Of a stretch of DNA of 64,000 nt, positions 23,305 to 33,542 are shown piece after piece (positions within the stretch are counted from its first letter, which is position 1; each line of letters opens with the position of its first letter). The notes under the pieces are model-generated. The model did not search any database. It was not told where the DNA came from and saw only the letters and a list, made by a program, of their open reading frames with translations. This stretch comes from Labia minor (Eukaryota > Arthropoda > Insecta > Dermaptera > Spongiphoridae): positions 13,170,491 to 13,234,490 of the forward strand of contig OY720345.1 of assembly GCA_963082975.1 (NCBI GenBank). Direction: 5' to 3'. A program made the translations under genes and the position numbers.

Positions 23305-23735
23305 ATAGATATAAACCAATCAAATAATGTAGTATATGTATATTTTAATTAATTAAATGACCATTTTTAGGAGGAGAATTGAAGGAATAGAATTCACACA
23401 TTAATAATTTAAATATTTCTAATCTATAAACTCTCAAGACGCACCAATATTTGATCTAATTTACAGTGTGTAAATTTAAGATTTTAATTCCCTTTCAACC
23501 CTTTTTCTTAAAGGCAGTAAGTATAAACCTTTATTCTAAATAAAATCAACAAAGCAAGACATTTAATTTACGTTTTTATAGCAAAGAAGAAATGTTTTCT
23601 ATTATCAAGAAAAAATATTAATGGTATCATAAAAAAAACTTATAATTAAACAATTATATTGATTTATTTATTTATTTTAATCTTTTCTTATTAATGATTA
23701 TAAAATCATTATTTTTAATTTATATATTTAAAATT
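23305..23735. other. AT-rich spacer
   Basis: A/T-rich; nothing recognised. Confidence 0.5.
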
Positions 23736-23739
23736 ATGC

Positions 23740-24560
23740 ACTAGGTTCAATGTTATTCAACAAAATAATGGATGACATAATTCATAACCTTTTCAAACAA
23801 AGTGGGGAACCATTCCTTGCCTGTAGTACGTTATGCCGATGACGTGGTCCTTTTAACAGAAAAATGAGAATGACCTTCACCTTCTCTTAGACGACTTCTC
23901 CAATAACTCGGTTTGACTTAAGTTGCAAGTCTCCATCACCAAAACGCCCAAACAAAGTGCATGGGGGTTGCGAAAGCCTCTCTAAAATGTCGTTCAATTA
24001 TTAACAACAGTCTTATTGAACTAGTTTCAAGTTTCAATTACTTGCAAGTCCAGATTTTTAACCAAGACAACCTTAGAGAGGATGTAAATACGCAGGTGAC
24101 CAAAGGAGTGAAAGTATCTGGATACCTAGACAACTTTATATGGAAGAACAAGTTTATGACTTCAGAAAGTAAACTGCAAAACTTGTGTTAGACAAATAGT
24201 CATTTATAGAGCTGAGTCAAAAGCAGATACAATTGTCACTAAACAATTACACCGAACAATCGGGATTAAGATTGTGAGAGCTATTATTGGCAAAACACTG
24301 TATAATAGGATCCGCAGTGAATACCTAAGAGAACATAGTCCAGGACATAGTGGAATGGGTGGACATAAGAAGAAAATGCTGTGGACAGGATGGAAGATGT
24401 CAGGATCCCTAAAATCGTAGCTTCCAATCGAGCTGAAGGGTTCAGAATTTGAGGAAGACCAAAGAAAAGATGGAAGGAGAGTTAACATTCCAGCGTCTGA
24501 AACATGGGATGGAAAAAAAAGACTGGATGAACAGGTACTTGCACCTATACAGAAGAAGAA
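23740..24560 (+). pseudogene. Non-LTR retrotransposon reverse-transcriptase remnant
   Basis: The plus strand encodes broken pieces of the C-terminal half of a non-LTR reverse transcriptase. VVRYADDVVLLTEK (about 23825-23866) holds the YADD catalytic motif and is followed at once by a stop. A separate frame at 23961-24191 reads INNSLIELVSSFNYLQVQIF...NLREDVNTQVTKGVKVSGYL, the post-catalytic region typical of insect non-LTR elements. Further pieces (KIVRAIIGKTLYNRIRSEYL, and a later RPKKRW-like stretch) occupy 24260-24480 in another frame. Several frameshifts and stops make it non-functional. The long minus-strand frame at 24204-24593 is its antisense shadow. Its residues differ from the elements at 44319 and 53940, so it is a different family. 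Confidence 0.85.
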
Positions 24561-24599
24561 GATGAAGAAAATTATTTTTAAGAAATTTTTCAATTTTAG

Positions 24600-25263
24600 A
24601 CATTGAGATTTCTGAAATGTTGAATTTTTAAATTGATATATATATATTAAACTCTTTATGATTTTAAATTGGAATCTTTTTCTTATTTTTGAAATATTTA
24701 TGTGAATGATTTGATATTATTATTGATATAACTTCATATGACATTGAAATGAAATATATTGAAAAGTACAGATGTCATACAGGAATGACTTGCATTCAAT
24801 TTTATTTTCATTTATTTATTTATTAGTTTTAGAACTTTCCAACACTATCTCTTATATATATATATATATATGAGTCTATGTTCTTTATCATAGGGGAATA
24901 GACTTCAAACTAATAGATATTAATATTAGAACATAACACGGTTGTTCTAATGAACCTATACGTTGGTTCATTATTCGCTAAGTCACCCCTTTAAATTCTG
25001 GTTCTTGATATCATTCTCTCTTACACAAACATACACACAGACACGTACGCACAGTCTCTTCCTCTTTATTTCTGTCTCCCTCTCTCATAACTATTTACTA
25101 TTATATTGTATTTATGTTTATAAACACTTTTTATATATATGTTTTGTTTTTTTTTTTTTTTTTAAATAAAATATAATTTCTCTATAATGATTGATTCTAA
25201 ATTCAAAAACCAAAGCTAAATATTTTATAAAAATTATTAAAAATCAAACCTAATGTTTAAATC
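24600..25263. other. AT-rich spacer
   Basis: A/T-rich with (TA)n at about 24854-24870, a short CA-rich patch near 25025-25050 and a T run of about 19 at 25146-25164. No gene seen. Confidence 0.5.
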
Positions 25264-25706
25264 TTCTATAGCAGGTGTGGCCAAACTTTTAGCTTTTAGG
25301 GGCTACTTTTTCAATAAAATATAGTCTGCGGTCGACTATGGATATGGGCAAATAATTTTAAAATTTTAGAAGATAATTAAAGAAGTCATTATATCGCCGA
25401 TTTAAATTGCAAACCTCCACTTTCGGTCAAAAATTACATTTTCACACTATTAGAAAGAGAAAAACACCTTACATTGGCTATGAACACCGCTATTATCCAC
25501 CTATTTAATTGAAATCACGTTACAAGCAAAAAATTTATGCGTTTTAAGAAAGTTGTGCAAAATATGCTGAATATGAGTTAGCAGGTTTGCAATCTAAGCC
25601 GACGATATATTTTTTATTTTATTAATTCTAACAATATTTATTAAAATTTTAAAAAATACAATGTTAAGAAATAAATAGGAACAAAACAAATTTTAAGCAT
25701 ATATTT

Positions 25707-25904
25707 TTATTTGGATGAAACCTGGCATTGCATAAGAGCAGCAAGTTTCTCAAAATTTGGCTCTATGAACTTAAAGCAATTCTTAAGCATGACTCTAAAT
25801 GTAGATCCGTTATTTGCGATCATCATCACCGCAAAGCAACGAAGATATAAATTATCGGGATAAGAAAAATATAAATATATGGTATATAAAAGATGTAATA
25901 ACAT
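25707..25904 (-). pseudogene. hAT transposase C-terminal remnant
   Basis: The 65-residue minus-strand frame ends FEKLAALMQCQVSSK. In many animal hAT (ZBED-type) transposases the extreme C-terminus is a stretch of this kind ending in an QCQ-S motif; that comparison is from memory of the family. It sits about 430 bp inside the left end of the hAT element in the orientation expected for the gene 3' end. The upstream dimerisation and catalytic regions are not recognisable. Confidence 0.45.
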
Positions 25905-25922
25905 ATAGGATGATTATGATCT

Positions 25923-26092
25923 AAAATTATTTTTTAATAAATTTAAAAATAATATCCCGGGTAGCGAGTAGATTCTTTTCTATAAATCCAGTAGAAAAGA
26001 ATTCTATTTCAGGGATTGGCGTCCCTGCCCTCACGTGAGCTCATGATTTCTTCTAAATCCTTCTACATGGAGGAATCATGTCCTTTACCCAT
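25923..26092. repeat. Direct repeat, copy 1 (partner 27524-27687)
   Basis: About 165 bp shared with 27524-27687 in the same orientation. Common blocks include AATTTAAAAATAATATCC, GTAGATTCTTTTCTATAA, CAGTAGAAAAGAATTCTATT and CCTGCCCTCACGTGAGCTCA. The copies differ at scattered positions. Both lie inside the hAT element. Confidence 0.85.
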
Positions 26093-26228
26093 TGACGCCT
26101 TTACATCCATTCCCTTACTCTTACTCTCCCCCCCTCCCCTGATTATTCAAAAAATCAAATTTATTTGGATGAAGGAGAATACCTAGCATAGCTTCATTAA
26201 AAAGAAAAAAAAATGAAATCTTGTCTCT

Positions 26229-26300
26229 TATAGGAGACTCTTTAGAGTCTCCTATATATATTTGAATTAACACCCCTTCGGGGTGTTAATTCAAATATAT
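26229..26300. repeat. Two abutting perfect hairpins
   Basis: First: TATAGGAGACTC-TTTA-GAGTCTCCTATA, 12-bp arms, 26229-26256. Second: 21-bp perfect arms at 26256-26276 and 26280-26300 around the loop TTC; the arm begins ATATATTTGAATTAACACCC. They share base 26256, so the block is almost entirely self-complementary. It lies within the 2.47-kb hAT. Could be a fold-back mini-element, a cruciform or a transcribed double hairpin. Confidence 0.9.
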
Positions 26301-26759
26301 CCAGATTACATCAACCCTTCGACTAGCAAAACCCTGTAAATTCACGAGTGAGACATGTGTTATATGCCTCTGAGAGGACCCACCTCTCCAACGCTTCACA
26401 TTAGTAGAAAACTTGGAACTCATATTTATAGAACGCTTTGGAGAATTAGAAAAAACCAATCTAATCCATGTTTTTCATTTTATTAAAATTTTTGACTAAA
26501 TCTTGTAAATTGTGACCAAGACACATCCATTGATCATCATTTTAGCCAGATTCTAAATAAAATTGATTTTTCGTATCATTAAATGGAAATTTTTAATTAA
26601 TTTTAATATTGGTTTATTTTTACAGTTCAACAAAAATCTTGCCTCATAACAACAGATAAAACCTATACGAATAGATTCGTCATGAAACGTAGATTCATTT
26701 TCACTACTATTATATAATTTTACGGTGCTTCGTTGATTAAATATTAATTATTGAATTTT

Positions 26760-26970
26760 GACAGATTGAAAAGATTTGCCGCCATGATGGCCCCCCTCCG
26801 CCACCTCTTCTCACCTCACCACCCCCCACCCACCCTCCCTCCTGGCCTGCCGGTGAGCTTCGAGCGCAATCAGTTCGCATTCACTTTCCAGTCGAAGACG
26901 TTGACCGGCGTTACCACCGAAATCATCCCTCAATCAAGAATTAATTGTAAATTTATTTATTCCTATTAAT
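26760..26970. other. G+C-rich patch inside the hAT, unknown origin
   Basis: In a strongly AT-rich setting this roughly 190-bp patch is GC-rich, with GCCGCCATGATGG near its start. A plus-strand frame (26751-26969) contains PVSFERNQFAFTFQSKTLTG then TTEIIPQSR before returning to AT-rich sequence. I do not recognise the protein. It could be a captured exon fragment, part of a decayed transposase in another frame, or non-coding. Evidence for coding is base composition only. Confidence 0.25.
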
Positions 26971-27523
26971 TTAAATGAAGTTTAATAAATTTTAGAAAAG
27001 ATTCAAATAAAAATTTAATTTTATAAAATATTGATTTTTAACTTTTTACTGATATATTAATTATATATATTTAATAAATTTCGCCCCACCTCCAATGCTT
27101 TGCTTCTCGGTGACCTTGAAGAGGACAGCATAGCAATCTCTTGCTTACCCCCAATGGATGAGATTTAACTGCCTTTGACTTTATTTTCAAAATAAATTCT
27201 ATTATTATTATTTCCCCTTCGTTAAATGAACTTATATACGAATTAATTATACTACGTATTATACGACAAGTAAATTAATACGAATTATTTTAATAAATCG
27301 ATTTAACCAACTTTTCCATCCCAATCATTCCTTCTTTTTTATATTTTAACATTGAAACATTTTTTCTGCTATTCTATTCTATTTTCAAATTTTATATTCA
27401 AAAATAAATAACTTAAAATAACATAAAAATTATTTGAAAAAAAAGGAAATAATTTTATTGTTTTTATATACCTATATAAGCAATAAGAATAAATTGAATA
27501 AGTTTCATGAAATGTAAAATTAA

Positions 27524-27687
27524 TTTTTAATAAATTTAAAAATAATATCCTGGGTAACGGGTAGATTCTTTTCTATAATCCCAGTAGAAAAGAATTCTAT
27601 TTCAGAGATTGGCGTTCCTGCCCTCACGTGAGCTCATGATTTTTTCTGCCTTCCCTCTCCCATGGAAAAATCATGTCCTTTACCTTT
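27524..27687. repeat. Direct repeat, copy 2 (partner 25923-26092)
   Basis: Second copy of the block at 25923, 60 bp from the right end of the hAT. The first copy is about 650 bp from the left end, so the intervening 1.4 kb may be an internal insertion or one arm of a tandem duplication. Confidence 0.85.
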
Positions 27688-27897
27688 TAACTTTTCCAAC
27701 TTTGGCCAACTAAAGCCTTTGCGGTCGACGTTTTGGCCACCCCTGTTCTATAGAAATTCGAAATATAATACCATCTTCTACACATATATTCGAAATTGAT
27801 AAAATGTCTACTTAAATATATATATTATATCTAAAATTTGTATAAAATATATTTATATATATAATTATAATATTTTAAATTAAATTTTATTCTTTTT

Positions 27898-28008
27898 ACT
27901 ATCTCGCCAGAGATAGTATTGCGATCACGAAAATTTTCGATGTTGAGATTTTGATGTTTTTATACTTTTTGAAGGTTCCTGAATCATTTTCACTAAGGTT
28001 GAGAAAAA

Positions 28009-28048
<40 letters not shown>

Positions 28049-28536
28049 TGTGTGTGTGTCTGTGTGTGTGTATGTAGGCAAGATTACGCAAAAACGGTTT
28101 GAGCTAGAATGATGAAATTTGGTACATGGACATTATTCAAAATTCATAGTTTTCTATCAACTTTTGAGAAATGTAGCACAACCGGAAGAGGGTCATTACC
28201 TACAACGTTTTGATTTTTTTTCCTCTAAAGTGACCGTAAAAATAAAGATATATGTTTGATAATTTTTCACATGATTAATAATTCTATAAAACTGCTATAT
28301 ATAGAATTTCAGCTTGATTGATTCGCTGAAATTACCAGAATTAATTTTTTAACACTGCAAATCTCACGCGCCAACAGGTGACGTGGTGCCATCAACAAAA
28401 AGCCAAACATGCGCTGGTTTAATATTTATTATTTATTATTTATAATTTATAATTAATTAAATTTAATTTAAATATAATATATTATGTTATTTAATCCAAT
28501 TCAAATTGCGAGATAGTCGAGTGGAGACACTCCAGC
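27898..28536 (+). mobile_element. Helentron-like non-autonomous element, family H1 copy C
   Basis: The 5' edge is ACTATCTC-GCCA-GAGATAGT (27898-27917). The 3' edge is GCGAGATAGTCGAG then TGGAG-ACA-CTCCA and GCT (about 28508-28536). A long (GT)n/(CTGT) microsatellite occupies about 28014-28073, adjacent to the complement of the ACCAAATTTCATCATTC block. Opposite orientation to copies A, B and D. The short frame of copies A and B is interrupted here by a TGA. The element is preceded by a T run and followed by TAATTTTTT, consistent with insertion between Ts. Confidence 0.85.
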
Positions 28537-28544
28537 TAATTTTT

Positions 28545-28811
28545 TATGAATTACAAAATCATATATTTTTTAAAAGAAATAATTTGTACATATGTATATC
28601 AGTATATCCAAATGAATGAATCTCTAATATCAACTTTTAGTTCCATGCTCCACCTCTCTCTTTAAGTCATCACCTTCATTTTATATTACAAGTTTTTCTT
28701 TGACTTGTTTTTTTTTTACATTTATAAATAAAACAAAATAGAATAAATTAATCCAATATGGCTCCTAAGATTAGAATTAATATCCAATTAGGTGGTAGGG
28801 TATGATACACG

Positions 28812-28844
<33 letters not shown>

Positions 28845-28965
28845 TCGATCAATAAATAAATAAATCCGCTAGTACTTTTATTACCCTCCGTTAACCTAGC
28901 TGCATTCAATGTTGATAATATTTAAGACACGAACTCTAAATAAAAAGTCAATCAATACTTTACCT
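28545..28965. other. AT-rich spacer with (TA)n
   Basis: A/T-rich with a (TA)n tract at about 28813-28839. No gene seen. Confidence 0.5.
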
Positions 28966-29170
28966 ATACACTCTTTCTCTCTCTCTCTCTCTCTTTAGTG
29001 ACTAACGAGAGAGAGAGAGAGAGAGAGAAGAATAGAGAGAGAATGAGATGGAAGGAGAAAGATAAAGTTTCAAAATCACGCGATATGGAAATTGGGCTAG
29101 GTTCGATTCTATCTTCGCTTCGAAATCTATCACTACCCCCATCCACCTCTACACTCCCCCACTACACAAT
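28966..29170. repeat. (CT)n - spacer - (GA)n palindromic microsatellite and island
   Basis: A CT tract at about 28974-28994 is followed by about 13 bp (TTTAGTGACTAACG) and then a GA tract at about 29007-29028. The two tracts are reverse complements, so this is a simple-repeat inverted repeat of about 20-bp arms. G+C-richer sequence follows to 29170. Frames on both strands are ERER/SLSL low-complexity. Confidence 0.75.
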
Positions 29171-29179
29171 CTATACCTA

Positions 29180-29420
29180 TATATTATGTGTAATGTTCGA
29201 TTTAATATTAACCCTTTTTTTACTTTTAACTTTTTACTCTTTATTAGAATAAATAATACTCAAAGGATAACAATTAAAATAAAAATAAGTTCTTTCTTTA
29301 GTTTTTAATAATTAAAGATAACCAACCAATACCATAGTCTTTTTCTTTTTATTAATTGATTATCATCCGAAAGGAATAAAATATTCACTTATTACTTATT
29401 GCTGCTTTTATAATAACTAA
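29180..29420. other. AT-rich spacer
   Basis: A/T-rich; nothing recognised. Confidence 0.5.
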
Positions 29421-29425
29421 AAGTA

Positions 29426-29927
29426 AGGTAAATGTACCAGTCGTGGGCCACTGAACCAGTAATGGACCATTTGATAGATTTTTTATCAAAATAAGCTTTT
29501 TAATTTCAAATTAAACTTGAGATATCGATAAATATAAAGAAGAGCCTTTTTCGGATTGCTTAACAATGAAACAGAGACCAATCGTTGCATTTATATTATA
29601 ATTATGAATTTTTTAAATTACGATGTAAGCGCTCTTGCATTTTAAGGTTAGTTTCTTATGCAAAACGTTATTAAGGATATGCTTGACTTCATTTCCAATC
29701 TATTATGTTTTCGATTTTCAGATGGTCCACTACTAGAACAAAAAATACATTTAAAAAAAATATTTAAATATAAATTAACCGAATGTTTGTGTTGTAGTGA
29801 TAATTAAAAATAGTTGTACAATATGTGTTAGCATTTGTTTTGTTGTTATTCTCACTTTTATTACAGAATAATAGTGTTTTTTAATGAAAATTTCTCTTAA
29901 CTAGGTCCACCACCGGTACATTTACCT
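29426..29927. mobile_element. TIR miniature element, probably TA-targeting
   Basis: 502 bp. AGGTAAATGTACC at the left and GGTACATTTACCT at the right are perfect inverted repeats, with TA immediately outside on both sides. Just inside lie GTCGTGGGCC and GGTCCACC, which extend the inverted repeat imperfectly, and a second inner pair (GGACCAT / ATGGTCC). TA flanks suggest a Tc1/mariner-type mobiliser. No coding capacity. Confidence 0.75.
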
Positions 29928-29929
29928 TA

Positions 29930-30050
29930 TATACCTATATCTTAAGGGTAAACCAATATACATACATTAGTCTATAAAATTTACCAATGATAAAATTTGT
30001 TAAATTTGTTCAAATTTATTTAAATTATTATTTTATATAATTAATTTTAA
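29930..30050. other. AT-rich spacer
   Basis: Short A/T-rich gap; nothing seen. Confidence 0.4.
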
Positions 30051-30055
30051 AAATC

Positions 30056-30545
30056 TGGAGTGTCTCCCCTCGACTATCTTGCAAATTTGAAATGGATTAA
30101 TTAACATATATATTATATATAAATTAAATTTAATTAATTATAAATAAAAATTAATAAATAATATTTATCAATCTAACGCATGTTTGGCTCTTTGTTAATT
30201 ATAACTCGTCACTTGCTGGCGCGTGATCTGAAGTGTTAAAAAATTAATTCTGGGACTTTTAGCGATTCAATAAAGCTGAATCTATATATAGCAGTTTTAT
30301 ACAATTTTCAATCATGAGAAAAACTATCTAACATATATCTTTATTTTTACGGTCCCTTAATGACCCTCTTCCGGATGAGATACATTTCTCAAAAGTTGAT
30401 AGAAAACTATTTTGAATAATGCCCGTGTACCAAATTTCATTATTCTAGCTCAAACCGTTTTTGCGTAATCTTGTCTACTTACACACATACATACACACAG
30501 ACTTTTTCTCAACCTTATTGTTAGTGAAAACGACTCAGGGACTTC
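30056..30545 (-). mobile_element. Helentron-like element, family H1 copy D (truncated at its 5' end)
   Basis: The left (3') edge is CTGGAGTGTCTCCCCTCGACTATC. The order of blocks follows copies A and B, with deletions (for instance the stretch coding EEKNQN in copy A is missing). ACCAAATTTCATTATTC is at about 30431 and a short CA microsatellite at about 30482-30498. The end with ACTATCTC...GAGATAGT is absent, so copy D is truncated after GAAAACGACTCAGG. Confidence 0.75.
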
Positions 30546-30549
30546 ATTG

Positions 30550-31045
30550 GTCAATTAAAATAATTAATTGAATTATTAAATAAAATCTCTTAACCAAATT
30601 GAAACTTACAATTAAAAATATTTTTTATTCTTCTTTGTTAATTATTTATTATATATAAATATATTATATATAATAAAATTAATTAATAAATACAAAATTT
30701 AAATATTTTATCTTTCACATGCTTTCATTTACATTTTTTCTTTATATAAATTTTTAAAAGTTTTTTTTTTTCAATTAATTCAGTTATTATTTATAAATAT
30801 CATTCTAACTTCTAAGTTATATGTAGTTATATAATTATCATACTTAAGATATTTCTTTTAAATTACTTTTTATTTTTTATTTTTTCATATTTTATTTTAT
30901 ACAATGAATATTAAAAAGAATCGTCACCCTGTTTCAAAAGACAAACTACCCTTCCACCTTTATATGACCTTTTAATGAATGAAAATTGATTTCAATGTAA
31001 CCAAAAAAAAAAAAAAAAAAAAAAATAGAATATAAATTAGGTGGG
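30550..31045. other. AT-rich spacer
   Basis: A/T-rich; A run of about 23 at 31003-31025. No gene seen. Confidence 0.5.
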
Positions 31046-31049
31046 ATAT

Positions 31050-31525
31050 ATTTTATAAGCCACTCTTTAAATCGTGTTGTCATTCCTACTACTACTATTG
31101 TTGCTGTTGAACTGGATGGTTATCTTATCCATTTAAACCACACCACCCTCTTGGATAACTCATCAATTTTTTGATCCAACCTCCCCCTCAAACCACCCAC
31201 ATGCATTTTTTTCCCCACTCGATTATTTTTTTTTAACTCAAACAACCCTTTTTTTTAAAGCCTATATAAGCCCACTGGTTGTATAATTTTTTTTTCACCC
31301 ACTCATTCACCACCCTTAAACCTCCCTCTATACCCCATCCTTCCTCACTTTTTCGCGCACAACCTAAACGAAAGTCAACATTTAACTTTTGAAACCAAAT
31401 ATTGTGACTTTAACCACTCACCCTTTAACCGCGCGCCATACCCCCACTACCGGCACCAATCGAGGGAGAAACAAAAAAAAAATGAAAAAAATGAAAAAAA
31501 TGGTCCAGGCTCAAGCGTTTAATAA
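31050..31525. other. C-rich island with CpG-containing core
   Basis: Pyrimidine-rich sequence with CCACTCATTCACCACCC, then TTTTTCGCGCACAACC and TTAACCGCGCGCCATACC (about 31353-31443). CpG dinucleotides are otherwise scarce in the spacers. No coding frame with a domain and no repeat match. Possibly regulatory. Confidence 0.3.
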
Positions 31526-31529
31526 TAAT

Positions 31530-32210
31530 AATACGTGATCACCAATAACCATTCTCATTTACATTATTTTTTTTATTTTTTTAACACCCATGTTTATTAT
31601 TTTTTTTTTTTTATTCTAATAAATCCTTCAAACATTTTTAATATATATATATATTTTGAATTTCAATTAAATTTATGTGATTTTTTTTCTTTATACATAT
31701 AAACGTTCAATTCATTAATGGATAGGAGAGTGGGTTTTGGAGGGGTGAATAGTAGGAAAGTGGGGATGGTGTTTATTACTCGTGAGGTTGTTTTAATATT
31801 TCAACTTGATAAAAACCTCTTAATGAATAAATAATAATAATAAAAAAGCAAAAACTAGTGATTTAGATTTATTTAACTTACATATATATATATACATAAC
31901 CTCATTTTTCCATAGAATATTTTTTTATTTAATAAGTATATATATATATTGGGATATATATTAATTATCCATAATAAAAAAAAATAATTATTAAAATTAT
32001 TTAAATAATTATTATCCATTATATTAATATTAAATAATATTGAATTCTTTTTTTTTTGTTTTTTTTTTAATTTAAAATTTTTTTTTGAAACAAACTAATT
32101 ATAATTAATTTAATTAATTAATTTTTATTTTTATTATAATTATTGGATACAAAATATATGAGTATATATATATATATATATTTTAAATTATGTAAATTGA
32201 AAAAAGAGAT
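31530..32210. other. AT-rich spacer
   Basis: A/T-rich, with (TA)n tracts at about 31873-31890 and 32163-32180. Nothing recognised. Confidence 0.5.
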
Positions 32211-32214
32211 AGTC

Positions 32215-32660
32215 TTAGTCTGTTGATGGTGATTCAGTTGATGGGTGGGGAGGGAATGGGGGTGTTTGACTTTTATATGAGAGTGAATTTTTATTAACGT
32301 TAATTAATCAGTGGAGAGAGAGAGAAAGTATTATCTAAATCTCACTCCCTTTTCTACTCCCCCTCCAACTCTCACTCTATCGACCTCTTATGTATTACAA
32401 CCATTCACCCTTCTCACTCCTTCTCCCTCCCTTTTGTAGGACCTTTCTTACATTAATTGCACACAAATATTGATTTTTTTTTGTTTTAAATTAATTGTTA
32501 TCTACGTATGGATCATTATGTATGGAAAAAGAGAGAAAGAGAAAGGAAAAGCTATAATTCATAGTAAAAATAAAAAAAAGATAGGGAGCGATGCCCACGT
32601 GGTTATACGAATAATAATCCACAGAAGGGCGACCCCCAATTTTTTTTTTTTTTTTAAAGA
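32215..32660. other. Purine-then-pyrimidine island
   Basis: GGGTGGGGAGGGAATGGGGG, a GAGAGAGAGA tract at about 32314-32324, then CT-rich sequence to 32450 and a purine-rich tail with a T run of about 17 (32640-32656). The 77-residue plus-strand frame is Lys-rich low complexity. No repeat match. Confidence 0.25.
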
Positions 32661-32664
32661 GCAA

Positions 32665-32950
32665 CTTTATAAGCCTTTTCTAATATTCATTCAATTTAAT
32701 TGATGATTCATTAAAAGGTCTACCCTTGAGACTTTATAACTTAGATATTTTTATTTTGCTTAGTTAGTAATTATTTTAAATAAATCATTAATTCAAACAA
32801 AAAAAAATAATAATTATATTGATTTATATAAAATATAATTAATTATTTAATTAAATAATTAATAATATTATTTCAATTAAAAAAAAAGAAACAAAAATGG
32901 AAAATAATTACTCGAATAGATTTTATTTGAAATAAATTATCATCTCCATC
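32665..32950. other. AT-rich spacer
   Basis: A/T-rich; nothing recognised. Confidence 0.5.
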
Positions 32951-32954
32951 TAAT

Positions 32955-33191
32955 ATATAATTTCCTATGTATGTGATGTCTGTAACATTATAAAATTAGT
33001 TACGAATTGTCAAAATTATTAATTTGTAACCAACTTCTTTTTTTTTAAATTTTGTTTTGTTATTATTAAATATTGAAAAAAAAAAAAAAATAAAAAATTA
33101 TTACGATGATTTGAATAAACTAATTTTATATTCTAAGAACAGTTTTTTATGCCACCGGGGCAGCATATGATGCCGGAAACGGCTAGTAATA
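32955..33191 (+). mobile_element. AT-rich repeat ending in ...CGGCTAGTA (partner 47215-47670)
   Basis: Shares ordered blocks with 47215-47670: ATATAATTTCCTATGTAT, TGTCTRTAACATTRT, AAATTATTAATTTGT, AAATTTTGTTTTGTT, AAATATTGAAAAAAA and ACGAYGATTTGAATAAA. Ends with GCCG-GAAA-CGGC, a small hairpin, then TAGTA. A terminal hairpin followed by CTAG and a T is the classic Helitron 3' signature, but the stem is short and the 5' end is not defined. Confidence 0.55.
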
Positions 33192-33484
33192 CTAAAATAA
33201 ATTAATTAATTGTAAAAATTAATTTCGTTATTTATTTATAGAAATATTTTTTGGGTGTATGCTTTCAATTAAAATTGAATTAATTTTTAATAATTTATTT
33301 ACTCTTAGAATCATAAAGAATACTAAGAATATAGAAATAATATTTTCTAAAATATAAATAATTGATATTAAATTCAATATAAATTACATATTAAAAAAAT
33401 TATAATTCTATTGTTAGTTAAAATAGAAAATTAAAATTTCAATTACGCTACTTACTTATGTTTGTTTTATATTATTTCTTCTCC

Positions 33485-33485
<1 letters not shown>

Positions 33486-33539
<54 letters not shown>
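33486..33539. repeat. (TA)n microsatellite, about 27 units
   Basis: Uninterrupted TA/AT dinucleotides for about 50 bp after CTCC. Likely polymorphic. Confidence 0.9.

Positions 33540-33542
<3 letters not shown>

Larger units (their letters stand above)
25272..27745 (-). mobile_element. 2.47-kb hAT element with perfect 8-bp TSD
   Basis: Left end CAGGTGTGGCCAAACTTTTA; complement of the right end CAGGGGTGGCCAAAACGTCG. Flanked by TTCTATAG at 25264-25271 and 27746-27753, an exact 8-bp duplication. Near the left edge a minus-strand frame resembles a hAT transposase C-terminus (25707-25904), so the gene, if ever complete, ran leftward. An approximately 165-bp block occurs twice (25923 and 27524), a double palindrome lies at 26229-26300, and a G+C-rich patch lies at 26760-26970. 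The element therefore looks composite: a decayed hAT that acquired other DNA or was duplicated internally before this insertion. Confidence 0.9.

Noticed and set aside
24204..24593. 129-residue minus-strand frame
   Set aside because: It is antisense to the reverse-transcriptase remnant on the plus strand and has only hydrophobic low-complexity residues.
28014..28073. Regular repeats suggesting a CRISPR-like array
   Set aside because: This is a GT/CTGT microsatellite inside H1 copy C, without unique spacers; the rest of the window has no array either.
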